From: DASRRB01 sp036732755
GTDB taxonomy: Bacteria; Planctomycetota; B15-G4; SIAN01
Length of the DNA stretch: 19,328 nucleotides
Assembly (NCBI GenBank): GCA_036732755.1
Contig: DAINBU010000100.1
Location: 1-19,328, forward strand
Reading direction: 5' to 3'
Within the stretch, counting starts at the first letter, position 1. Each line of letters starts with the position of its first letter. The translations under genes and the position numbers were made by a program. This document shows positions 7,792 to 14,044 of this stretch, piece by piece. The notes under the pieces were generated by a model, which was not told the origin of the DNA, did no database searches, and saw only the letters and a program-made list of their open reading frames with translations.

Positions 7792-8139
7792 GTGGCAGGG
7801 AAGGACGACCCGAAGGGGACGCACGGCGGCGGCGAGCTGTCGGGCCTGCTCCGTCACGCCGAGGCGCTGCAGCACGACCTCGACAAGGCGCTCGCCGATC
7901 TCAAGAACGACCTGGTCGAGGGGCAGGACGCCCAGAAGCTGGTCTCGCTCAAGGTCGCCAGAGACGGCACGGTGCGCGAGGCGCGGCTCGGCGGAGCGCT
8001 CGACGCGGCGACGCGCAAGGCGTTCGAGGACGCGCTCGCGGTCGCCGTGAAGCAGGTCGTCGAGCGGATCTTCGAGCTTCGCCGCAAGCGCGCGGCGGCG
8101 GTGACCAAGGGGCTCACGCTGCCCGGACTGTTCAGCTAG
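7792..8139 (+). CDS. ebfC: YbaB/EbfC family nucleoid-associated protein
   Basis: A 115-residue protein of the YbaB/EbfC family: small dimeric DNA-binding proteins of the nucleoid, commonly encoded between dnaX and recR. The start is GTG at 7792, 2 nt after the dnaX TGA. Reading begins MAGKDDPKG, followed by a predicted helix (LLRHAEALQHDLDKALADLKNDL), the central sheet VSLKVARDGTVREARL, and a second long helix (ATRKAFEDALAVAVKQVVERIFELRRKRA). The C-terminus, GLTLPGLFS, matches the G(L/I)x(I/L)PGLF ending of the family. Length is close to the usual 100-110. The first 15 residues are hydrophilic and non-conserved. The tight spacing suggests co-translation with dnaX. recR lies 191 nt further on. 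Confidence 0.92.
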   Translation: MAGKDDPKGTHGGGELSGLLRHAEALQHDLDKALADLKNDLVEGQDAQKLVSLKVARDGTVREARLGGALDAATRKAFEDALAVAVKQVVERIFELRRKRAAAVTKGLTLPGLFS

Positions 8140-8330
8140 ACCTTCGCGCGCGGGTCAAAGTCGGCGCCGTCCAGCGCCAGCGCGAATCGGTCGAGGTTTC
8201 GCATAGAGAGCAAAAAGCCTTCCGGCGGCCGCTTTCCGAAGCTAAAGCTTGCGCCCGATGCGTTCCGCCGGGCCGACGGACGGCCCGGGGGCGCGTGTGG
8301 AAGCAGGTCGAAAGGACGGTTCACTCTCGG
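8140..8330. other. ebfC-recR spacer with dyads, no convincing gene
   Basis: This 191-nt gap is unusual inside an otherwise packed block. It holds a 12-bp dyad (AAGCT-AA-AGCTT, 8239-8250) and a hairpin with an 8-bp perfect stem (8268-8275 with 8281-8288, loop ACGGA). It is less GC-rich around 8195-8255 than its surroundings. The only minus-strand frame confined to it encodes 22 residues and has no ribosome binding site, so no gene is called. It may hold a recR promoter or an ebfC terminator, but no clear -35/-10 pair was found. Confidence 0.4.
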
Positions 8331-8954
8331 ATGGCCTATCCCGAGGCCATGTCCCGGCTGCTCGCGGAGCTCGAAAAGCTCCCCGGAGTCGGCCCGCGCA
8401 CCGCCGAGCGCCTCGCAAACCACCTTCTCGAGGCCGGCTCGGCCGAGGCGCTGCGCCTGGCAAAGGCGATCGAGGAGGCGGTCCGCTCGATCCGGCCGTG
8501 CTCGACGTGCGGCCATCTCTCCGACCGAGACCCCTGCCCGATCTGCGCCGATGACCAGCGCGACCGCCGCCGCATCCTGGTGGTCGAGCAGAGCCAGGAC
8601 CTCGAGGCGATGGAGCGCGCCGGCTGGCGCGGCGTCTACCACGTCCTGCAGGGGTCGATCCGGGCCGAGCAGGGGGGCGAGGCGCGCGACCTCGCTCTCG
8701 CCGGCCTGCGACAGCGCATCGCCGACGAGGCCGTCGAAGAGGTGGTCCTCGGCACCGACCCCGACTTCGAGGGGGACGGCACCGCGCTGCTGGTCGCCGA
8801 GATGCTGGAGAAGGCGGCGCGCCCCGGGCTGCGCGTGAGCCGGCTCGCGCGTGGCGTCCCGACCGGCACCGCCATCGAGTACGCCAACCCGGCGGTGCTC
8901 GCCGAGGCCCTGACCGAGCGCAAGGCGTTCCGGCGCGAGGACGGCGCCCCGTGA
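8331..8954 (+). CDS. recR: Recombination mediator protein RecR
   Basis: RecR works with RecF and RecO to load RecA at single-stranded gaps. This 207-residue protein has the complete family layout: an N-terminal helix-hairpin-helix (LEKLPGVGPRTAERLA, residues 14-29), a C4 zinc finger (Cys57, 60, 69, 72 in CSTCGHLSDRDPCPIC), and a Toprim domain starting at RILVVEQSQDLEAME with the acidic cluster TDPDFEGDG (142-150). The C-terminal end GVPTGTAIEYANPAVLAEAL is also standard. ATG at 8331 gives the usual MAYPEAMSRL start. An in-frame GTG at 8295 would add 12 residues but sits just beside a hairpin and lacks family support. The stop overlaps the rpoN start (GTGA), so recR and rpoN are probably translated from one message. 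Confidence 0.95.
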   Translation: MAYPEAMSRLLAELEKLPGVGPRTAERLANHLLEAGSAEALRLAKAIEEAVRSIRPCSTCGHLSDRDPCPICADDQRDRRRILVVEQSQDLEAMERAGWRGVYHVLQGSIRAEQGGEARDLALAGLRQRIADEAVEEVVLGTDPDFEGDGTALLVAEMLEKAARPGLRVSRLARGVPTGTAIEYANPAVLAEALTERKAFRREDGAP

Positions 8955-10390
8955 GACCGGAGCTGATCCTCACGCAGCGCCCCGAGCTGCGCCTGCAGCT
9001 CTCGCCGCAGCTCATCCAGCGCATCGAGATCCTGCAGCTCGGCGCGCAGGACCTCGAGGACCTGGTCGAGAACGAGCTCGCGAGCAACGAGGCGCTGATC
9101 GCCGAGAAGCCGATCCCCAAGGAGCTCGAGCCGCCGGCGCCCGAGGTCGACCAGAAGAGGGACGAGGCCGCCGCCGAGGCGAACCCCGTCGACTCCGAGC
9201 CGCGCGTCGAGCTCGACGTCTGGGACGACACCTACCGCACGCGCATCCGGGCGCGCGGCGGCGACGACGACGAGGACCCCAAGCAGCAGGCGCTCAACAA
9301 CACGCCGTCGCGCGCGCGCACGCTGGCCGAGCACCTCGAGGACCAGCTGCAGCTCACCGACGCGACCGACCGCATCCAGCGCCTCGCGCGCTTCATCATC
9401 GAGAACCTCGACCGCAACGGCTGGCTCAAGGTGCCGCTGGCGGAGATCGTCGTCCCGTTCCACGAGGAGTTCACGATCGCCGACGCCGAGGAGGCGCTGA
9501 AGGTCGTGCAGTCGCTCGAGCCGGCCGGGGTCGGAGGTCGCGACGCGAAGGAGTGCCTGCTGCTGCAGCTGAACGAGGAGCACCCGCTCGCGTCGTACCT
9601 GAAGAGGATGATCGAGTTCTCGCTCGAGGACGTCGGCCGCAACCGCCTGCCGAAGGTGGCGAAGGACCTCAACATCACGGTCGACGAGGTGAAGAACCTG
9701 ATCGACGTGATGAAGAAGAACTTCGACCCGTTCCCGGGCCGGAAGTGGTCGTCCGAGTCGAACTTCCGCGTCCGCCCCGACGTGCGCGTGCAGAAGGTCG
9801 ACGAGCGCTGGGAGATCGAGCTGGTCGACCACTGGATGCCGCGCCTCTCCATCAACCCGGAGCGGCTGCGGCTGCTGAAGAGCCGCCTCCTCACCGGCGA
9901 CCTGAAGAAGCACGTGCGCCGCGGCATCGAGAACGCGCGCTTCCTGATCGAGAGCATCGAGCAGCGCCGCCGCACGCTCGAGCGCGTCGCGCACGAGATC
10001 ATCAAGCGCCAGCAGGACTACCTCGAGCACGGCATCGAGCACCTGAAGCCGCTCAAGATGCAGGAGATCGCCGACGAGCTCGGCATCCACGTCTCGACCG
10101 TGAGCCGCGCGCTCAAGGGCAAGTACATCCAGACGCCGCAGGGCATCCACGAGATGAAGGCGTTCTTCACCGGCGCCTCGCAGGGCACCGACGGCGTCGT
10201 CGAGTCGCGCACCGGCGTGCGCGAGCGCGTGCGCGAGCTGGTCGAGAAGGAGGAGAAGCAGAACCCCCTCTCCGACGAGGAGATCGTCGAGAAGCTCAAG
10301 GCGATGGGGCTCAACATCGCGCGCCGCACGGTGACCAAGTACCGCAAGGCGCTGAAGATCCCGTCGTCGCGGCAGCGCCGGGAGTACTGA
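8951..10390 (+). CDS. rpoN: RNA polymerase sigma-54 factor RpoN
   Basis: Sigma-54 directs RNA polymerase to -24/-12 promoters and needs AAA+ enhancer-binding activators. The 479-residue protein shows the Gln/Leu-rich region I (ILTQRPELRLQLSPQLIQRIEILQL is its core, residues 6-30), then an acidic region II (about 50-105). The core-binding domain follows, with SLEPAGVGGRDAKECLLLQL, and then a helix-turn-helix (MQEIADELGIHVSTVSRALK). It ends in the RpoN box ARRTVTKYRK (about residues 457-466). The GTG start at 8951 overlaps the recR stop by 4 nt, and truA begins 1 nt after the stop. Association with hpf and an HPr gene downstream echoes proteobacterial rpoN clusters. A functional sigma-54 implies activators elsewhere in the genome; none is in this window. 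Confidence 0.96.
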   Translation: MRPELILTQRPELRLQLSPQLIQRIEILQLGAQDLEDLVENELASNEALIAEKPIPKELEPPAPEVDQKRDEAAAEANPVDSEPRVELDVWDDTYRTRIRARGGDDDEDPKQQALNNTPSRARTLAEHLEDQLQLTDATDRIQRLARFIIENLDRNGWLKVPLAEIVVPFHEEFTIADAEEALKVVQSLEPAGVGGRDAKECLLLQLNEEHPLASYLKRMIEFSLEDVGRNRLPKVAKDLNITVDEVKNLIDVMKKNFDPFPGRKWSSESNFRVRPDVRVQKVDERWEIELVDHWMPRLSINPERLRLLKSRLLTGDLKKHVRRGIENARFLIESIEQRRRTLERVAHEIIKRQQDYLEHGIEHLKPLKMQEIADELGIHVSTVSRALKGKYIQTPQGIHEMKAFFTGASQGTDGVVESRTGVRERVRELVEKEEKQNPLSDEEIVEKLKAMGLNIARRTVTKYRKALKIPSSRQRREY

Positions 10391-10391
10391 G

Positions 10392-11192
10392 TTGCCGGAG
10401 CGCGCCGCGCCGCCGCTCCGCCACTTCCTGCTGACGGTCGCCTACGACGGCGGCGACTTCCACGGCTGGCAGCGCCAGCCCTCCGACCGCTCGGTGCAGG
10501 GGGAGCTCGAGGCGGCGGCCGGCCGGATCGTCGCCGCGCCGGTGGTCGTGCGCGGCGCCGGCCGCACCGACGCCGGCGTCCACGCGCGCGGCCAGGTCGC
10601 CGCCTTCAGCGCCGCCACGCGCCTCGACGCCGCCGCGATGCGGCGCGCGCTCCACTCGCTCCTGCCCGACTCGATCCGGATCGTCGCGGCGGCCGAGACG
10701 CCGGCGGCGGTCGACCCGCGCCGGAGCGCCCGGCGCAAGACCTACGTCTACCAGTTCCACGTGGGCGACCACCTGCCGCCCGACCGGCGCCGCCACTTCG
10801 TCCTCGCCGGCCGGGCGCTCGACGTGGCGGCGATGCGCCGGGCGGCCGCGCTGTTTCGGGGCGAGCACGACTTTTCGAGCTTCGCGCGCGCGAGCGCGGC
10901 GCGCCGAGGCGCAGTGCGCACCGTCCACTCGATCCGCGTGGTCCGGCTGGCGCGGGGGATCCGCCTCTTCGTCACCGGCTCGGGCTTCCTGTACAACATG
11001 GTGCGCACGCTCGCCTCGGCGCTGCTCGAGGTCGGGCGCGGCCGCCGCGGACCGGACGAGATCCGGGCGATGCTCGCGGCGAGGGACCGCCGGCGCGGGC
11101 CGGCGACGCTCCCGCCCGAGGGGCTGTTCCTCTGGCGGGTCGACCTCGCCGGGCCGGGAACCGAAACGGTGCAGGGAAAGGGTGGACCTTGA
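10392..11192 (+). CDS. truA: tRNA pseudouridine(38-40) synthase TruA
   Basis: TruA converts uridines 38-40 in the anticodon arm of many tRNAs to pseudouridine. The 266-residue protein carries the N-terminal motif LTVAYDGGDFHGWQRQP (residues 14-30), the catalytic loop GAGRTDAGVHARGQVAAF with the nucleophile Asp60, and the C-terminal motifs FLYNMVRTLASALLEVGRG and LPPEGLFLWRVDL. TTG at 10392 is preferred because a GGGAG sequence ends 7 nt upstream and the conserved core starts soon after. The gene begins 1 nt after rpoN stops, and its TGA overlaps the hpf start (TTGA), so the three genes look translationally coupled. Nothing appears to be missing from the active site. Confidence 0.95.
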   Translation: MPERAAPPLRHFLLTVAYDGGDFHGWQRQPSDRSVQGELEAAAGRIVAAPVVVRGAGRTDAGVHARGQVAAFSAATRLDAAAMRRALHSLLPDSIRIVAAAETPAAVDPRRSARRKTYVYQFHVGDHLPPDRRRHFVLAGRALDVAAMRRAAALFRGEHDFSSFARASAARRGAVRTVHSIRVVRLARGIRLFVTGSGFLYNMVRTLASALLEVGRGRRGPDEIRAMLAARDRRRGPATLPPEGLFLWRVDLAGPGTETVQGKGGP

Positions 11193-11746
11193 CTCGAATC
11201 TCGCTGACGGTGCGCCATGGCGGTGCTCCCGACGATCTCCAGTCCTTCGCCTCCGACAAGTGCGAGCGCCTGGACAAGTTCCTGCGCGGCGAAGCGCGCA
11301 TCGAGTTCGTGCTCGAGCGCGACCACGAGGCGTGGAAGGGCGAGGTGATCCTCCACGGCTCGCGCCACCACGAGCGGTTCGTCGCGCACGAGGGCCACGC
11401 CGAGGCGCACGGCTGCGTCGAGAAGCTGGTCGACAAGATCGCGCGCCAGCTCGGCCGGTCGAAGGAGCGCCGCAAGGACCACCACGGCCCCCCGATGGGG
11501 GAAGAGCGCTCGCCTGCGGGCGACACCGGCGGCGACGAGCCCTCCTTCGACGAGGTGCTCCGCGGCGAACTCGACGGCGTCGACACGAAGAGCGACGCCA
11601 AGGGCGGCACGAAGGGCGACGCGAAGGGCGGCACGAAGGGCGACGCGAAGGGCGGCACTCCGCGCGAATCCAAGGGCGACGCCCCGGACGCGAAGGGGGT
11701 CCGCAAGGCCGCCAAGCGCGACGCGAAGACGCGCGAACGGAAGTGA
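11189..11746 (+). CDS. hpf: Ribosome hibernation promoting factor-like S30AE protein with repetitive tail
   Basis: S30AE proteins bind the 30S decoding site and inactivate ribosomes in stationary phase. Residues 1-95 of this 185-residue protein form the S30AE domain: MTRISLTVRHGGAPDDLQSF, KCERLDKFL, EGHAEAHGCVEKLVDKIARQL. The rest is not the usual long-HPF dimerisation domain. It is a charged, low-complexity tail with DAKGGTKG units (about residues 136-157) and a basic Lys/Arg-rich end (KAAKRDAKTRERK). The length is therefore like a long HPF but the domain content is that of a short one. The start is TTG at 11189, overlapping the truA stop, with AGGGAAAGG upstream. The HPr gene follows after 62 nt. 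The family is clear; whether it makes 100S dimers cannot be told. Confidence 0.87.
   Translation: MTRISLTVRHGGAPDDLQSFASDKCERLDKFLRGEARIEFVLERDHEAWKGEVILHGSRHHERFVAHEGHAEAHGCVEKLVDKIARQLGRSKERRKDHHGPPMGEERSPAGDTGGDEPSFDEVLRGELDGVDTKSDAKGGTKGDAKGGTKGDAKGGTPRESKGDAPDAKGVRKAAKRDAKTRERK
11594..11659 (+). repeat. 24-bp tandem repeat in the hpf tail
   Basis: There are 2.75 copies of a 24-bp unit beginning GACGCSAAGGGCGGCACGAA (units 11594-11617, 11618-11641, partial 11642-11659), each encoding DAKGGTKG. Copies 1 and 2 differ at one base. The unit is a multiple of 3, so copy-number change would alter tail length without a frameshift. Confidence 0.9.
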
Positions 11747-11808
11747 AGGAGAGTCGGGAGGCCGGCGCGCACGACGCGACCCCGAGGAACGCCCAGGAAG
11801 GACGCCGC

Positions 11809-12081
11809 GTGCCCCCGGTCCGACGCTCGCTCACCCTCGTCAATGCGCAGGGGCTCCACGCCCGGCCGATCAGCAAGATGATCGAGGTCGTGCGGCGCCA
11901 CCAGGCGGCGGTCACGATCCGCTCCGGCAGCCAGGTCGCCAACGGCCGCCGCATGCTCGAGATGCTCGCACTCGCGGCCCCGGCCGGCGCCGTCCTCGAG
12001 GTCGAGGCCGACGGCCCCGACGCCGACGCCCTCCTCGACGAGCTCGACGCGCTGGTCCGCGCCCGCTTCGGCGAGGAGTGA
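11809..12081 (+). CDS. HPr-family phosphocarrier protein (NPr/HPr-like)
   Basis: HPr proteins carry a phosphoryl group from enzyme I to EIIA partners. The 90-residue product has the phospho-site motif QGLHARP with His17 and the right overall length. By ungapped alignment to Bacillus HPr from His15, the position of regulatory Ser46 is Arg48 here (NGRRMLEML), so HprK-type serine control is unlikely. GTG at 11809 is chosen because AGGAAGGA (11794-11801) lies 7 nt upstream. An in-frame GTG at 11743 that overlaps the hpf stop would add 22 non-conserved residues. Location after rpoN and hpf suggests a regulatory, nitrogen-PTS-type role like NPr rather than sugar uptake. No enzyme I or EIIA gene is present in the window. 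Confidence 0.9.
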   Translation: MPPVRRSLTLVNAQGLHARPISKMIEVVRRHQAAVTIRSGSQVANGRRMLEMLALAAPAGAVLEVEADGPDADALLDELDALVRARFGEE

Positions 12082-12135
12082 CGGCTCCCGCGGAGCGCGT
12101 CGCCGCGTCGCCGGGAAGTTCTTGACGGTCCCGAG

Positions 12136-12156
12136 CCCCGCCCTGCCCGGGCGGGG
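12136..12156 (+). terminator. Hairpin after the HPr gene
   Basis: A perfect 8-bp GC stem (CCCCGCCC 12136-12143, GGGCGGGG 12149-12156) around a TGCCC loop lies 55 nt after the HPr stop and 150 nt before pilM. There is no T-run. It is the most likely end of the recR-rpoN-truA-hpf-HPr transcription unit. Confidence 0.5.
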
Positions 12157-12305
12157 CGCTCCGGCCGCACCGCCCGGCGCCTCGCGATTCGAGGTCTCTG
12201 CAAGGGACCCCTCAAGACCCGGCGAGGCAACCGACGAAGAGGATTCCGTTCCGGTCCTTCAACCGCGCAGTCCCATGCGCGGGAAGGTGGCAACGGGAGC
12301 GTCGG
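12157..12305 (+). promoter_or_regulatory. pilM leader region
   Basis: This 149-nt stretch has no open frame worth calling and should contain the pilM promoter, but no clear -35/-10 or -24/-12 pair was found. It includes a 6-bp hairpin (CCGCGC 12263-12268, GCGCGG 12277-12282) that overlaps a competing TCCC/GGGA pairing (12271-12274 with 12281-12284). A good Shine-Dalgarno, GGGAG (12295-12299), lies 6 nt before the pilM ATG. Confidence 0.4.
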
Positions 12306-13331
12306 ATGGCATTCCTGCGACGGAAGAAGTCGCTGCTCGGGGTCGACTTCGGCAGCGAGAGCGTGAAGGCGGTCGAGGTCATCAAGGACGGCGGCAAGCT
12401 GCGCGTGATCGGCTTCGGGAAGGTCGACGTGCCGACCGCCGAAGCGCGCGCGGACGCGCTCTCCGACCTGATGAAGCACTGCAGCTTCAAGACCAAGCGC
12501 GTCGCGACCAGCGTGTCGGGCCGCTCGGTGATCGTCCGCTTCCTGAACATGGTGGACATCCCCGACGAGAACCTGAAGACCTCGATCCGGTTCGAGGCCG
12601 ACCGCTACATCCCGTTCGACCTGAACGAGGTCGTGATCGACTGCCACCGCATCGAGGATGCGCCGGGCGTCGCGGCCAACGAGATGAAGCTGCTGCTGGT
12701 CGCGGTCAAGCGCGACATCGTGAACGAGCACGTCAGGCTGCTCAGCGGCGTCGGCCTGCAGACCGAGATCGTCGACGTCGACGCCTTCGCGATCTCCAAC
12801 GCCTTCTCGCTGGGCGGACCGACCTACGAAATGGCGGCCGGCAAGGTCGTCGCGCTGGTCGACATCGGCGCGAGCAAGACGGTGGTCGACATCGTGCGCG
12901 GCGCGGAGAGCTACTTCACGCGCGAGGTCTACCTCGGCGGCCACGAGATCACCAACGCCATCGCGAAGCGGTTCGGCATCGAGCCCTTCGAGGGCGAGCA
13001 GCTCAAGCGCCAGCCGGGCAGCCGCGAGGCCGAGGTGGCCGAGGCGGTGCTGCCGAGCCTCGAGGACCTCGGCAACGAGATCCAGCTCAGCTTCGACTAC
13101 TACGAGAACCAGTCGGACAGCAAGGTCGAGGAGGTCTTCGTCGCGGGCGGCGGTTCACGCGTGTCCGGCCTCGAGGACGTCTTCGAGCGCATCTTCGAGC
13201 GTCGCACCATGACCTGGAACCCGGTCGAGGGCTTCGACCTCGACGACTCCGGGCTCGACCACGAGGCCCTGCTCGAGTGCGCCCCCGCGCTCGGCGTCGC
13301 GGCGGGACTCGCCGCGCGGGCCGGATCCTGA
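12306..13331 (+). CDS. pilM: Type IV pilus assembly ATPase-like protein PilM
   Basis: PilM is a cytoplasmic actin-fold protein that binds the N-terminal peptide of PilN and links the pilus inner-membrane platform to the cytoplasm. The 341-residue product has the actin-like phosphate-1 motif LLGVDFGSESVKAVEV (about residues 10-25), PilM-typical RFEADRYIPFDLNEVVID, phosphate-2 motif ALVDIGASKTVVDIV (183-197), YLGGHEITNAIAKRFGI, and the adenosine motif VAGGGSRVSGLEDVF (279-293). Length is close to the usual ~350. ATG at 12306 has a GGGAG Shine-Dalgarno with 6-nt spacing. pilN follows after 13 nt. The call is firm; whether the system builds pili or is a secretion variant depends on pilins and ATPases outside the window. 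Confidence 0.95.
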   Translation: MAFLRRKKSLLGVDFGSESVKAVEVIKDGGKLRVIGFGKVDVPTAEARADALSDLMKHCSFKTKRVATSVSGRSVIVRFLNMVDIPDENLKTSIRFEADRYIPFDLNEVVIDCHRIEDAPGVAANEMKLLLVAVKRDIVNEHVRLLSGVGLQTEIVDVDAFAISNAFSLGGPTYEMAAGKVVALVDIGASKTVVDIVRGAESYFTREVYLGGHEITNAIAKRFGIEPFEGEQLKRQPGSREAEVAEAVLPSLEDLGNEIQLSFDYYENQSDSKVEEVFVAGGGSRVSGLEDVFERIFERRTMTWNPVEGFDLDDSGLDHEALLECAPALGVAAGLAARAGS

Positions 13332-13344
13332 GGAGGCTGCGCCG

Positions 13345-14022
13345 ATGATCTCGATCAACCTGCTCCCGGACGAGCTGCGCCGCAACTCGCGCACGAGCCC
13401 GAAGGCGCTCGCCGTCCTCTTCGTCGTCTCGGTGGTGTCGTTCGGCTCGGCCGGCTTCTGCGGCTTCCTCTGGTTCAACGTCAAGTCGGACCGCGAGGCG
13501 CGCGTGAACATCGCGCAGGAGCAGCTCGACGGCTACACGCCGCGCGCGAAGTACGCCGACCTGCTCTCCAAGGAGAAGTCGGAGTTCGACAAGCGCAACA
13601 AGACGATCGGCGAGATCGCCGCGTCGCGCATCGTCTGGACCCGCAAGTGCGACCGCCTCTCGGAGGTCGTGAACAAGGACGTGACGCAGGGCCGCCACAA
13701 GGTGTGGCTCACCAGCATCGACGTCAACACCGGCTCCGACACCAAGGCCGGGAACATCCGCATCTCCGGCTACGGCGCCGGCAAGAACATCGACAACTAC
13801 GCGAACTTCTACGACGACCTGAAGAACGACCCGGTCTTCTCGGCGGGTTTCTCCGAGTTCACCGCGCCGTCGGGAAAGGTCGACGAGGGCGACACGAACG
13901 TCGAACCTCCCGAGAAGGTCGAGTTCAAGTTCGAGGTGAACATGCCGTCGAAGGACACGAAGAAGAAGTCGCCCGCGAAGGCGGCGGCAAAGCCGGCCAC
14001 CGACAAGCCGGCGGGTTCCTGA
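13345..14022 (+). CDS. pilN: PilN-like inner-membrane pilus assembly protein
   Basis: PilN is a bitopic inner-membrane protein whose short cytoplasmic N-terminus inserts into PilM and whose periplasmic part pairs with PilO. The 225-residue product starts MISINLLPDELRR, containing the INLLP PilM-binding motif (residues 4-8). One transmembrane segment follows at about 21-44, then a coiled-coil-prone stretch (about 46-90) and a ferredoxin-like periplasmic domain (VWLTSIDVNTGS... to about residue 200). The final 25 residues form a Lys/Ala/Pro-rich tail (KKKSPAKAAAKPATDKP) that is not standard for PilN. A strong ribosome binding site, GAGGAGG, precedes the ATG by 8 nt. The gene lies between pilM and the PilO-like gene with short gaps (13 and 22 nt), indicating one operon. 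Confidence 0.9.
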   Translation: MISINLLPDELRRNSRTSPKALAVLFVVSVVSFGSAGFCGFLWFNVKSDREARVNIAQEQLDGYTPRAKYADLLSKEKSEFDKRNKTIGEIAASRIVWTRKCDRLSEVVNKDVTQGRHKVWLTSIDVNTGSDTKAGNIRISGYGAGKNIDNYANFYDDLKNDPVFSAGFSEFTAPSGKVDEGDTNVEPPEKVEFKFEVNMPSKDTKKKSPAKAAAKPATDKPAGS

Positions 14023-14044
14023 GCCGGAAGGGGGAATCCGACCC

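Noticed and set aside
8136..8205. 22-residue minus-strand frame in the ebfC-recR spacer
   Set aside because: It has no ribosome binding site, no recognisable composition, and its stop lies on the ebfC stop codon.
8243..8279. Sigma-28 (FliA-type) promoter TAAAGCTT ... GCCGACGG in the recR leader
   Set aside because: The spacing is 21 nt rather than about 11, and the second element is a poor match. No flagellar gene is nearby.
11594..11659. CRISPR-like array
   Set aside because: The repeats are head-to-tail without spacers, in frame, and encode a protein tail.
11743..11808. GTG at 11743 as start of the HPr gene
   Set aside because: It would add 22 residues with no family match, while GTG 11809 has a strong AGGAAGGA at the right distance and gives a standard-length HPr.
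12285..12300. Sigma-54 promoter just before pilM (TGGCAACGGGAGCG)
   Set aside because: The GG-to-GC spacing does not fit -24/-12, and the bases are part of the Shine-Dalgarno region of pilM.
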